A program made the translations under genes and the position numbers. Below the pieces are notes generated by a model. The model had not been told where the DNA came from. It saw only the letters and a list, made by a program, of their open reading frames with translations, and ran no database searches. 64,000 nt of DNA from Mangrovimonas yunxiaonensis (GTDB lineage: Bacteria > Bacteroidota > Bacteroidia > Flavobacteriales > Flavobacteriaceae): assembly GCF_000733475.1 (NCBI RefSeq), contig NZ_JPFK01000005.1:496001-560000 (forward strand). The letters are read 5' to 3'. This document shows positions 42,064-50,334 of the stretch, in pieces; within the stretch, counting starts at the first letter, position 1, and each line of letters begins with the position of its first letter.

Positions 42064-44249
42064 TGAAAAATGTATGCGCATTTTTAGCACTGTTTTTATT
42101 ATCTCTAGGTGCTTTTTCACAAGAAAAACAGCAGGATTCTACCAAAATAGAAACCTTAGACGAGGTTTTGGTAAAGGCCGTAAGGGTAGAGGCAACATCG
42201 CCAATAACACATTCCAATGTCACTAAAGAAGACTTAGAAAAGCGCAATTTAGGCCAGGACATTCCTGTGCTTTTAAATTATTTGCCTTCTGTAGTTACCA
42301 CTACCGATGCCGGTGCCGGTGTGGGCTATACCAACATTCGTGTGCGTGGTGTAAGCTCGCAGTCGACCAATGTAACCATTAACGGAATTCCGTATAACGA
42401 TGCCGAGTCGTTAGGGACGTTTTGGGTGAATTTAGGCGATATGGCTTCGTCTGTAGAAAGCTTACAGCTACAACGTGGTGTGGGAACATCGACCAATGGT
42501 TCGGGAGCTTTTGGGGCAAGTGTTAATGTGCTTACCGATGCCGTTTCTAATGATGCTTATGGCGAAATTTCAAACACATTTGGAAGTTATAACACTAGAA
42601 AACACACGCTAAAGTTTAGCACAGGAAAACTTAACGATCGCATTGAAATTGCCGGGCGTTTGTCGCAAATTAAATCGGATGGGTATATCGATAGGGCGTC
42701 TTCAGACATCAAATCGTACTATCTGCAGGCCGCTTATGTAGACGATAAAACCTTATTAAAGGCCATTACGTTTTCAGGAAAAGAAGTGACCTACCAGTCT
42801 TGGAATGGCTTGGAGGACTTAGATAAACTTGAAAACGATAGAACGTACAATACGGCTGGAGAATATACCGATGCAGACGGCAACATCAGGTTCTACGATA
42901 ACGAAGTAGACAATTACCAACAAGATCATTACCAATTGCATTGGAACCAAAAACTAACCAGTAACTGGTCGACAAACTTAGCCCTGAATTATACCAAAGG
43001 GCACGGTTATTTTGAGCAGTACAAAGAAGACGAAGATTTTTCAGATTACGGTTTTGAGGAATTAACCGTAGACGGCACATTGGTAAATACCACCGATTTA
43101 ATAAGAAGACGTTGGTTGGATAACGATTTTTATGTGGTGAATGCTAATGCCACTTATAAGGATAACGATAAACTTAACGTTATTTTTGGAGGGTCTTACA
43201 GCCATTACAAAGGCGATCATTTTGGTGAAGTTATTTGGGCAAGGTATGCCACCAATAGCGAAATTAGAGACCGTTATTACGATGGGGTTGGTAAAAAACA
43301 AGACTTAAGTGGTTTTGCTAAGGCGACCTTCCGTTTTAATGATAATTGGAGCTTATTTGGAGATTTACAATTGCGACATGTGGCTTATGAAACCACGGGG
43401 ATTTCATCGGATTTAGTACCATTTAATGTTGATAAAAATTACACTTTCTTCAATCCAAAAGCAGGGGTAACCTTCGAATTAAACAACAAGAACAACCTGT
43501 ATTTCTCGTATGCGAGAGCTAACAGAGAGCCTAACCGCGACGATTTTAAAGGCAACCCAGATATTAAGCCAGAAAAACTAAACGATTTTGAATTGGGTTG
43601 GAGACATAATAATGACAACTTCAGAATTTATGCGAATGGCTATTTTATGCTGTATAATGACCAATTAGTGCTAACGGGTGAGTTAGACGACGTAGGAAGT
43701 CCGCAACGCGATAACAGTGGTGAAAGCTACCGATTAGGTCTGGAGATTGATGCAGCCATAAAAATAAACAACATACTTTCTCTGCATCCTAACGTTACCT
43801 TAAGCTCGAATAAAAATAAGGACATGCTAGCAGCTGTAGATGGTGAGTTGAAAAACTTGGGAACCACCAATATTTCATTTTCTCCAGAAGTGGTTGCAGG
43901 AAATGCCATTGTAGTAAAGCCTATTAAAAATTTACACATGGCATTGTTAAGCAAGTTTGTAGGCGAGCAGTATATGGGCAACACCAATTCTGAACGCTCA
44001 AAACTGGATAGCTATTTTGTAAATGACTTTAACATTGTTTACGAGTTGCAGATGAACAAGATTTTTAAGTCGATAGTCTTTAAAGGTGTGGCCAATAACA
44101 TTTTGAATAAAGAATACATTTCTAACGGATATTACTATACTTATGATGATACTTGGACCGACCCTAACCAAGTAACTACCATAGAAGGCGCAGGGTATTA
44201 CCCACAAGCTACAGCCAACTTTTTGTTGGGCGCTACTCTAAAATTTTAA
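42063..44249 (+). CDS. TPP-riboswitch-controlled TonB-dependent receptor (probable thiamine uptake)
   Basis: A 728-residue outer-membrane receptor with signal peptide (about residues 1-20), no carboxypeptidase-like domain, a TonB-box/plug region starting LDEVLVKAVRVEATSPITHSNVTKEDLE, plug motifs TNIRVRGVSSQSTNVTINGIPYND and SSVESLQLQRGVGTSTNGSGAFG, and a barrel ending LLGATLKF with the terminal Phe. The preceding TPP riboswitch identifies the class: in Bacteroidota such receptors import thiamine or its precursors (Omr1-type). It follows the pnuC-containing operon on the same strand. Substrate preference is inferred from the regulation. Confidence 0.93.
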   Translation: MKNVCAFLALFLLSLGAFSQEKQQDSTKIETLDEVLVKAVRVEATSPITHSNVTKEDLEKRNLGQDIPVLLNYLPSVVTTTDAGAGVGYTNIRVRGVSSQSTNVTINGIPYNDAESLGTFWVNLGDMASSVESLQLQRGVGTSTNGSGAFGASVNVLTDAVSNDAYGEISNTFGSYNTRKHTLKFSTGKLNDRIEIAGRLSQIKSDGYIDRASSDIKSYYLQAAYVDDKTLLKAITFSGKEVTYQSWNGLEDLDKLENDRTYNTAGEYTDADGNIRFYDNEVDNYQQDHYQLHWNQKLTSNWSTNLALNYTKGHGYFEQYKEDEDFSDYGFEELTVDGTLVNTTDLIRRRWLDNDFYVVNANATYKDNDKLNVIFGGSYSHYKGDHFGEVIWARYATNSEIRDRYYDGVGKKQDLSGFAKATFRFNDNWSLFGDLQLRHVAYETTGISSDLVPFNVDKNYTFFNPKAGVTFELNNKNNLYFSYARANREPNRDDFKGNPDIKPEKLNDFELGWRHNNDNFRIYANGYFMLYNDQLVLTGELDDVGSPQRDNSGESYRLGLEIDAAIKINNILSLHPNVTLSSNKNKDMLAAVDGELKNLGTTNISFSPEVVAGNAIVVKPIKNLHMALLSKFVGEQYMGNTNSERSKLDSYFVNDFNIVYELQMNKIFKSIVFKGVANNILNKEYISNGYYYTYDDTWTDPNQVTTIEGAGYYPQATANFLLGATLKF

Positions 44250-44291
44250 ACGTTATGTTTCTCTAAGTTCTATTCGTACGAACTTAACCTT

Positions 44292-44324
44292 AAAGCCCAA
44301 GCAGCAATGTTTGGGCTTTTATTG
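44292..44324. terminator. Bidirectional terminator after the thiamine receptor gene
   Basis: AAAGCCCAA and TTGGGCTTT form a perfect 9-bp stem with a 10-base loop, with T-runs on each strand. It serves the receptor and the convergent lipoprotein gene. Confidence 0.85.
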
Positions 44325-44337
44325 TTTTTGGGCAGGC

Positions 44338-44787
44338 TTAATTGTTATAAACCCTAATAATATTCCCACTCACTTCTACAAAATAAGGGCGTAGCCCGTA
44401 AGGTCCTGTTGTGCCTTCTTGTCCTTGCCCGGTTAGCACGTCGTAGGCATTGCCATCGTCGCACAAACACGACACAATAATGCCTTCTAGGTTAAGCTTA
44501 GAGCAGGTTTGTAAGGCGTGGTTGGGGTCGCTCAACTCAAAAGCGGTAAAGCCGCTACCAGTATTCATAACCACAATACCATTAATGCCATAGGCAGCAT
44601 TGTTTATGGCCACGGGATTGTTAGGAAAGTTAAGCGCGTTAAACTGTGGTAGGTTGGTGTTTATTAATGTGCCGGTATCAAACGCTACATTAGGGAGGTA
44701 TTGGTTGTTGTTGTGGTCGTCATCATTCTTATTGCAAGAAGCCATTAAAAATAAAGCGAGTAAACTAAAGTATAAGGGGTGTTTCAT
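44338..44787 (-). CDS. Rieske-like lipoprotein lacking the 2Fe-2S ligands
   Basis: A 149-residue lipoprotein with lipobox LMASC (Cys about residue 18) and an Asn/Asp-rich linker. The C-terminal half follows the Rieske layout: a first loop HALQTCSKLNLEG and a second loop VSCLCDDGNAYDVLTGQ leading to GLRPYFVEVSGNIIRVY, as in CPCHGxxFDxxTG then PLxxY. The histidine of each CxH box is replaced, so a normal 2Fe-2S cluster is not expected. From memory, related flavobacterial lipoproteins share this fold; the function is unknown. It stands alone between a terminator and greA. Confidence 0.7.
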   Translation of the reverse strand: MKHPLYFSLLALFLMASCNKNDDDHNNNQYLPNVAFDTGTLINTNLPQFNALNFPNNPVAINNAAYGINGIVVMNTGSGFTAFELSDPNHALQTCSKLNLEGIIVSCLCDDGNAYDVLTGQGQEGTTGPYGLRPYFVEVSGNIIRVYNN

Positions 44788-45011
44788 GGGTGTAAAATTT
44801 CAAGTTGCTATTTGTGCCTGTGGCAGTTACCACCTAAAAAGGGGTGTTAAAAGGTTTTAAAAAGATGAAATACGGGGCGTAATTTACAAAAAAAGACGAC
44901 TGACATAAATATTTTGTATATTTGTGTTACAATCTCGTGAAAACGGGATTTTTGTATTTTATTGCCCAAAGGGTCTATAATAAAAACAGGTTTAATTTAA
45001 ACGATGAAGTT
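44788..45011. other. Intergenic region between the Rieske-like gene and greA, with a possible greA -7 element
   Basis: A 224-bp gap. TATATTTG at 44917-44924 fits TAnnTTTG and lies 88 bases before the greA ATG; no TTTG at the right distance was found. Nothing else is recognised. Confidence 0.4.
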
Positions 45012-45485
45012 ATGAGTAAAGTATCTTATTACACTGCCGAAGGATTAAAAAAGCTAAGGGCCGAGTTAAATCATTTAAAAGATATTGAACGTCCCAAAGC
45101 TTCACAAGCCATTGCAGAAGCCAGAGATAAGGGAGACTTGAGTGAAAATGCCGAGTACGATGCTGCCAAAGAAGCGCAAGGACTGCTAGAGATGAAAATC
45201 TCCAAAATGGAAGAAACCTTGTCTAATGCCAGGTTGATAGACGAGTCGCAATTAGATACCTCTAAAGTGCTGGTACTTTCTAAGGTGAAAATTAAAAATC
45301 AAGCCAATGGTATGGAAATGAATTATACCCTAGTGGCCGAAAGTGAAGCCGATTTGGCCTCAGGGAAAATATCGGTAAATTCGCCTATAGGAAAAGGGCT
45401 CTTAGGAAAATCGGTTGGCGATGTCGCAGAGATACAAGTGCCCAATGGAAAAATAAACTTCGAGATTTTAGAAATTTCGAGATAA
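45012..45485 (+). CDS. greA: Transcription elongation factor GreA
   Basis: 157 residues that rescue backtracked RNA polymerase by stimulating transcript cleavage. The N-terminal coiled coil contains the acidic tip DLSENAEYDAAKEAQG with the catalytic Asp and Glu (about 41-44); the C-terminal FKBP-like domain contains KISVNSPIGKGLLGKSVGD. The frame is open to 44922, but the extra 30 residues have no GreA similarity and lie over the promoter, so the ATG at 45012 is used. A terminator follows. Confidence 0.96.
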   Translation: MSKVSYYTAEGLKKLRAELNHLKDIERPKASQAIAEARDKGDLSENAEYDAAKEAQGLLEMKISKMEETLSNARLIDESQLDTSKVLVLSKVKIKNQANGMEMNYTLVAESEADLASGKISVNSPIGKGLLGKSVGDVAEIQVPNGKINFEILEISR

Positions 45486-45513
45486 CTTGCCCAAAAATTA
45501 AAACAGAAAAAAG

Positions 45514-45551
45514 ATTCCTGCTTGATGTATTTAGGCAGGAATTTTCTTTTT
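45514..45551 (+). terminator. Terminator of greA
   Basis: ATTCCTGC and GCAGGAAT form an 8-bp stem with a 13-base loop, followed by TTTCTTTTT. Confidence 0.88.
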
Positions 45552-45583
45552 ATCTTTAACTGTATTTTTATAGCATTGTAAAC

Positions 45584-45976
45584 ATGGCATCAATCTTCAC
45601 AAAAATTATTAATGGCGAACTACCATCATACAAAATAGCCGAAACCGACGAGTTCTTTGCGTTTCTGGATATTAATCCAAACGCCAAGGGGCATACGTTG
45701 TGTATTCCTAAAAAGGAAGTGGATAAAATTTTCGATTTAGATGAGGAGACCTACATGGGTTTAATGGCTTTTTCAAGACAGGTGGCCAAGGCTATAGAGC
45801 AAGTTATTCCATGCGAGCGTGTGGGCATGTCTGTTATTGGGTTAGAAGTGCCTCATGTTCATGTGCATTTAATTCCTTTACGCCATATGGAAGACGCCAG
45901 ATTTACCACTAAAGATACCCTTACACCAGAAGAATTTAAAGCAGTAGCTACGGCCATACAAGCAGCGTTGCAATAA
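45584..45976 (+). CDS. HIT-family hydrolase
   Basis: A 130-residue histidine-triad protein with FTKIINGELPSYKIAETD at the front, FLDINPNAKGHTLCIPKKEV in the core and the catalytic HVHVHLIPL (about residues 97-105). Relatives hydrolyse AMP-linked phosphoramidates or dinucleoside phosphates; the exact substrate is not clear. Its last 29 bases overlap the end of the convergent zinc-ribbon gene. Confidence 0.94.
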   Translation: MASIFTKIINGELPSYKIAETDEFFAFLDINPNAKGHTLCIPKKEVDKIFDLDEETYMGLMAFSRQVAKAIEQVIPCERVGMSVIGLEVPHVHVHLIPLRHMEDARFTTKDTLTPEEFKAVATAIQAALQ

Positions 45977-46295
45977 TTGCAGCTGCAACCAATACAGAAC
46001 CGGCAATAAGCCACCAAGCCGCTTTTTTTAATTTTATAGAAGTTTTTTTAGGTTTAAAAGCACGTTGGTGGTAATTAAACACGCGGTCTATGTCGTCGGT
46101 CCATCGGGCAGGGTAAATAACGGTATGGCATACACGGCATTCAATTTCCTGTGCAGTCTCGTTGGTAATAGATTTGTACCATTTGGTTTCAATAAACTTT
46201 TGCTTAAATGTTAAGTGTAGCCCATTGTTGTTGTAACACTCTGGGCAATTGTTGTTTAGCACAGCTTCTTTAACTGTAAAAAAATGTTCTTCCAT
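45948..46295 (-). CDS. Putative zinc-ribbon membrane protein, unknown function
   Basis: 115 residues. Two Cys pairs, CPEC (about 18-21) and CRVC (about 53-56), are spaced like a zinc ribbon, and residues about 93-113 form one membrane helix (AAWWLIAGSVLVAAAIIATLLVW). This suggests a small tail-anchored protein. I do not recognise the family. It lies 11 bases downstream of the histidine-kinase gene on the same strand, so they may be co-expressed, and overlaps the HIT gene tail to tail by 29 bases. Confidence 0.65.
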   Translation of the reverse strand: MEEHFFTVKEAVLNNNCPECYNNNGLHLTFKQKFIETKWYKSITNETAQEIECRVCHTVIYPARWTDDIDRVFNYHQRAFKPKKTSIKLKKAAWWLIAGSVLVAAAIIATLLVWP

Positions 46296-46306
46296 AATTT
46301 AAGCCT

Positions 46307-47506
46307 TTAAATCAACTTTAACGTAATTTGCATGGTGGTGCCTTTTCCAAGTTCAGAATGAAGCACTTTTATCTTGCCTTTATGAAACTCTTCAACAATA
46401 CGCTTGGTTAACGATAACCCTAAGCCCCAACCTCGTTTTTTTGTTGTAAAACCAGGTTCAAAAATAGTATTAAATTGGTTTTTTGAAAGCCCTTTTCCGG
46501 TATCGCTAACACGAATTTTTACAAGGTCTTCAGACTGAACGATTTCTATGGTGAGTTTGCCCTTGCCTTTCATGGCATCAATGGCATTTTTTACCAAGTT
46601 TTCTATCGCCCAACTATATAATTGTTGGTTTAAATTTACATAAATTTCGTTATTTGGCGCAATAAGTTCAAAATCAATTAATTTAGATGATCTGGCTTTC
46701 AGGTAATCGTAAGAGGTAATGGTTTCTGAAACAATATCGGCTTTTGCCAAGGTAGGTAACGATCCAATTTTGCTAAACCGCTCGGTAATGGTTTGCAGAC
46801 GGCTAATGTCCTTTTCAATCTCTTCAATGTATTGTGGGTTAACGTTTTCAGTCTTTAAAATTTCTGCCCACCCAATTAAAGACGACAAGGGCGTACCTAT
46901 TTGGTGCGCGGTTTCTTTGGCCATTCCAGACCAAAGCTTGTTTTGTGTGGCGTTTTTAGTGCTTCGGTAAAAGAAATACACTACGGCTCCAAACAGCACA
47001 ATAATTAAAATTAAGGCTAAAGGGTAGTACTTTAGTTTGTTTAACAATGGGGAGTTTCCGTAGTAAAGCGTTTGGCTTTCGTACCCGATGTTAATGGGGC
47101 TGTTTTCTTTACTAAATTGGGTAATGAGTGTTTTAGCATGGGTTTCTACATAAACCGAATCTTCGTGGGCTAGGGAAGTTTCGTCATGGTTGCTTTCCTT
47201 AATGTTGCTAAACGTTACAATGCTCGAATCTGCATTAATTACAATCATGGGAGTTGTGGTGTTGCTGCCCAAGATTTTTAAAATAAGGTCAAGGTTGGCA
47301 GAACTTAAATTATCGTCTAAAGAAAAACTTTCAATAATTTTTAGGTATTCGTTTTGAGCAAAGGACCAATTTTCCATTTTACTGCGCTCCTCGGCTTTAA
47401 ATTTTTGAAAGAACATATAAGTGTTCCATAAAATAGAGGAGATAATAATAAAGGAGGCCAAAACAATCCCCCATCTTGTAATGTTGCGGTACTTGGCAAA
47501 AAGCAT
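46307..47506 (-). CDS. Sensor histidine kinase (orphan)
   Basis: 399 residues: membrane helices at about 12-32 and 163-183 bracketing a periplasmic sensor region, then an H-box KETAHQIGTPLSSLIGW (phosphorylated His about residue 211), the N-box ENLVKNAIDAMKGKG, the G1 box VSDTGKGL, the F box FEPGFTTK and the G2 box GWGLGLSLTKRI. All catalytic boxes are present. No response-regulator gene is adjacent, so the partner lies elsewhere. The downstream zinc-ribbon gene may be its accessory. Confidence 0.93.
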   Translation of the reverse strand: MLFAKYRNITRWGIVLASFIIISSILWNTYMFFQKFKAEERSKMENWSFAQNEYLKIIESFSLDDNLSSANLDLILKILGSNTTTPMIVINADSSIVTFSNIKESNHDETSLAHEDSVYVETHAKTLITQFSKENSPINIGYESQTLYYGNSPLLNKLKYYPLALILIIVLFGAVVYFFYRSTKNATQNKLWSGMAKETAHQIGTPLSSLIGWAEILKTENVNPQYIEEIEKDISRLQTITERFSKIGSLPTLAKADIVSETITSYDYLKARSSKLIDFELIAPNNEIYVNLNQQLYSWAIENLVKNAIDAMKGKGKLTIEIVQSEDLVKIRVSDTGKGLSKNQFNTIFEPGFTTKKRGWGLGLSLTKRIVEEFHKGKIKVLHSELGKGTTMQITLKLI

Positions 47507-47575
47507 GTTGAGAATTTTATGTTGAAAGATAATAGAATTCTGTTAATAATATTGTGTTCCAACAGGCCAAATCAT

Positions 47576-47606
47576 TTTTAGTTCAGTCATGGAATAGTTA
47601 CATTTG
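47576..47606 (+). promoter_or_regulatory. Promoter of the flavin reductase gene
   Basis: TTTT (47576-47579), 19 bases, TACATTTG (47599-47606). The -7 element is exact, the -33 is one base off, and it lies 20 bases before the start codon. Confidence 0.6.
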
Positions 47607-47625
47607 CTAAAATTAGTTTTACTAA

Positions 47626-48495
47626 ATGACGTCATTCGAACCAAAAGAACTCTCAACAGGAAAACTGCACGGATACCTGCTTAGTGCTGTAGCACCTAGG
47701 CCTATAGCGTTTGCAAGCACCATAGATGCAAATGGAGCGCCTAATTTATCGCCGTTTAGTTTTTTTAATGTTTTTAGTGCCAATCCGCCAATTTTAATCT
47801 TTTCGCCCGCAAGGCGTGTAAGAGATAATACCACAAAACATACTCTGGAAAATGTTGAAATTACCAAAGAGGTAGTTATTAATGTGGTTAATTACGATCT
47901 GGTTCACCAAATGTCGTTAAGCAGTACCGAGTATCCTACTGGGGTAAACGAATTTGAAAAGGCAGGATTAACCATGTTGCCGTCCGATTTGGTTAAGCCT
48001 TTTCGTGTGGCCGAATCGCCCATTCAATTAGAATGCAGAGTTAACAACGTTGTAAAACTAGGAACCGAAGGTGGCGCAGGCAACCTAGTGATTTGCGAAG
48101 TGGTAAAATTGCATATCGATAACGATGTTTTAAATGAAGACAACATCATCGATCAAGAAAAACTGGATTTGGTAGCCAGAGCAGGAGGCAGCTATTACAG
48201 CAGGGCAAGAAATGGCTTTTTCGAGATTCCAAAACCCTTAACCACACTAGGAATTGGGGTTGATAGTTTTCCTGAAGAAATAAAAAATAGCATGGTGTTA
48301 ACAGGAAACGATTTGGGTATGCTGGGCAATGTAGAACAGTTGCCAACCCAAGAGGCCATAAAAACGTTTATAGCCGAAATTAGTGAGCGCTACCCCAACA
48401 TAGTAGACGCCTCAACCAGAGAAAAACATAAATTAGCCCACAATTATTTAAGCTTTGGAGACATACAAAGCGCGTGGAAAATATTATTATCATAA
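47626..48495 (+). CDS. Flavin reductase-like domain protein
   Basis: 289 residues with the split-barrel FMN-binding fold: VAPRPIAFASTIDANGAPNLSPFSFFNVFSANPP (about 23-56, read as adjoining pieces), VVINVVNYDLVHQM and RVAESPIQLECRV. The core resembles FMN reductases of two-component monooxygenases, with about 100 extra residues at the C-terminus ending in a helical segment. No partner monooxygenase is adjacent, so its electron acceptor is unknown. It is followed by the DUF3127 gene after 19 bases. Confidence 0.88.
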   Translation: MTSFEPKELSTGKLHGYLLSAVAPRPIAFASTIDANGAPNLSPFSFFNVFSANPPILIFSPARRVRDNTTKHTLENVEITKEVVINVVNYDLVHQMSLSSTEYPTGVNEFEKAGLTMLPSDLVKPFRVAESPIQLECRVNNVVKLGTEGGAGNLVICEVVKLHIDNDVLNEDNIIDQEKLDLVARAGGSYYSRARNGFFEIPKPLTTLGIGVDSFPEEIKNSMVLTGNDLGMLGNVEQLPTQEAIKTFIAEISERYPNIVDASTREKHKLAHNYLSFGDIQSAWKILLS

Positions 48496-48514
48496 ATAAC
48501 AGATTTTTAGACAG

Positions 48515-48892
48515 ATGGAAGTACAAGGAAGAATTAAACTTATTGGAGACACACAAACATTTGGAAACAACGGTTTTAGAAAACGCGAAGTTGTTGTTAC
48601 TACAGAGGAGCAATACCCGCAACACTTAATGATCGAGTTTGTTCAAGATAAAACCGATTTATTGAATAACTACCAAGTAGGACAACAGGTAAAAGTAAGC
48701 ATTAACCTAAGAGGGCGTGAGTGGGTAAATCCACAGGGCGAAACAAAATATTTTAATTCCATTCAAGGATGGCGAATAGAAACCTTGCAACAGGAACAAG
48801 CAGACCAGAACATGCCGCCAATACCTCCCGCCGATGCTTTTGAGCCTGCTAACAATTTAAATGAAGAAGATCACGACGATCTTCCGTTTTAA
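48515..48892 (+). CDS. DUF3127 protein, SSB-like with identical C-terminal tip
   Basis: 125 residues. The N-terminal part (MEVQGRIKLIGDTQTFGNN, then FRKREVVVTTEEQYPQHLMIEF) fits the OB-fold DUF3127 family. The C-terminal acidic linker ends HDDLPF, the same DDLPF as the tip of the SSB protein encoded at 22202-22645. In SSB this tip recruits repair and replication enzymes, so the protein may compete for or share those partners (inference). A terminator follows immediately. Confidence 0.85.
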   Translation: MEVQGRIKLIGDTQTFGNNGFRKREVVVTTEEQYPQHLMIEFVQDKTDLLNNYQVGQQVKVSINLRGREWVNPQGETKYFNSIQGWRIETLQQEQADQNMPPIPPADAFEPANNLNEEDHDDLPF

Positions 48893-48917
48893 TAACCCAC
48901 GGGAAACCATTACATTT

Positions 48918-48953
48918 AGGCCTATTAAAGTTTACTTTTTTAGGCCTTTTTTT
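48918..48953 (+). terminator. Terminator after the DUF3127 gene
   Basis: Two AGGCCT copies pair with each other around an inner AAAG/CTTT stem, followed by seven Ts. It ends 4 bases before the AtoE start codon. Confidence 0.75.
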
Positions 48954-48957
48954 ATTT

Positions 48958-50334
48958 ATGAAGCTTACAAAATTTATAGAAACCACGTTTAAAAAATACC
49001 TGCCATCGCCCTTTACGATTGCGGTTTTGTTAACGTTGCTAACCATAGCGCTGGCCTTGGTATTAACAACTCCAGAGCCCAATACCCCACATGTTTTGCA
49101 AATTTTGTCGTATTGGGAGGCTGGTGTGTGGAACAATAATTTATTGGTGTTTGCCTACCAAATGATGCTTATTTTGGTATTGGGGCACGTGCTTGTACTA
49201 AGCAAGCCAATAAGTAAATTAATTTCGGGCATTACGGGTTATGCCCAGAGCACCCAGAAAGCTGTTGTACTAGTGAGTGTAACAACCATGTTGGTCGCTT
49301 TCTTTAATTGGGGATTGGGGCTTATTTTTGGTGCCATTTTAGCACGGAAAGTGGGGGAACATGCCCAAAACAATAACATTCCTTTAAATTATCCGTTGGT
49401 TGGTGCGGCGGGCTATGTCGGGCTTATGGTTTGGCATGGCGGGATAAGCGGCTCTGCCTTGATAAAGGTGTCGGAGACCAACCACATAAAAACGTTTATG
49501 GGAAACATTGCTTCCCCCGAAAGGCTATCTCAATTGCCAGTAAGCATTAACTTTAACCAGACAGTTTTTAGCGGAGCCAACTTGTTGTTGTTTGCCATTT
49601 TACTTTTTGCCGTTCCCTTGGTGCTTTCTCGAGTGGCCAAAAAAACAGCACCTACTCCCTTAAAATTAGATTCCTATAAAAATGCTTCTGCCCAACGTCA
49701 AAATTTAAAAGGTGCCGAACGGCTCGACTATTCCAAGGGCTTGTCGCTGGGCTTTGGAGCAATTATTTTAATCGCCTTTTTTTATCAGTATTCAAATGCC
49801 TTAAAGGCTTTTCAAATTACGCCCAATATGCTTAATTTTTTTATGTTAGGTTTGGGAATTTTACTCCATGGGTCGTTTAGTAGTTTTTTAAATGCTTTGC
49901 AAGAAGCCATTAAGGGCGCTTCGGGAATATTAATTCAGTTTCCTCTGTATTTTGGAATCATGGGGATTATGGAGCAAACGGGAATGGTCATCATGATTTC
50001 CGATTTTTTTGTGTCTATCGCCAACAAAACAACCTTGCCTATTTTTACCTTTTTTAGTGCAGGATTGGTAAATATTTTTGTGCCTAGCGGCGGCGGCCAA
50101 TGGGCTGTACAAGGTCCCATAGTTATCGAATCGGCATTAAAATTGGGGGTGCCTTTGCCCAAAGCCATTATGGCCTTGGCCTATGGCGATCAAATAACCA
50201 ACATGTTACAGCCTTTTTGGGCGTTGCCATTATTGGGAATAACAAAATTAAAAGCTAAGGAAATTTTGCCGTACACACTTATTATGATGGGTGTGGGAAT
50301 GGTTGTTTTTATTGGCGGATTAATCCTGCTATGA
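48958..50334 (+). CDS. AtoE-family short-chain fatty-acid transporter
   Basis: A 458-residue inner-membrane protein with about ten to twelve hydrophobic segments. The start FIETTFKKYLPSPFTIAVLLT and the middle FFNWGLGLIFGAILARKVGEHA and HGGISGSALIKVSE match the AtoE (TIGR00366-like) family, as does NIFVPSGGGQWAVQGPIVIESA near the C-terminus. AtoE is linked to short-chain fatty-acid uptake in E. coli. The last 4 bases overlap aat, a pairing with no obvious metabolic logic. Confidence 0.9.
   Translation: MKLTKFIETTFKKYLPSPFTIAVLLTLLTIALALVLTTPEPNTPHVLQILSYWEAGVWNNNLLVFAYQMMLILVLGHVLVLSKPISKLISGITGYAQSTQKAVVLVSVTTMLVAFFNWGLGLIFGAILARKVGEHAQNNNIPLNYPLVGAAGYVGLMVWHGGISGSALIKVSETNHIKTFMGNIASPERLSQLPVSINFNQTVFSGANLLLFAILLFAVPLVLSRVAKKTAPTPLKLDSYKNASAQRQNLKGAERLDYSKGLSLGFGAIILIAFFYQYSNALKAFQITPNMLNFFMLGLGILLHGSFSSFLNALQEAIKGASGILIQFPLYFGIMGIMEQTGMVIMISDFFVSIANKTTLPIFTFFSAGLVNIFVPSGGGQWAVQGPIVIESALKLGVPLPKAIMALAYGDQITNMLQPFWALPLLGITKLKAKEILPYTLIMMGVGMVVFIGGLILL

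Noticed and set aside
44922-45011. N-terminal extension of GreA
   Set aside because: No GreA similarity, and it covers the likely promoter.
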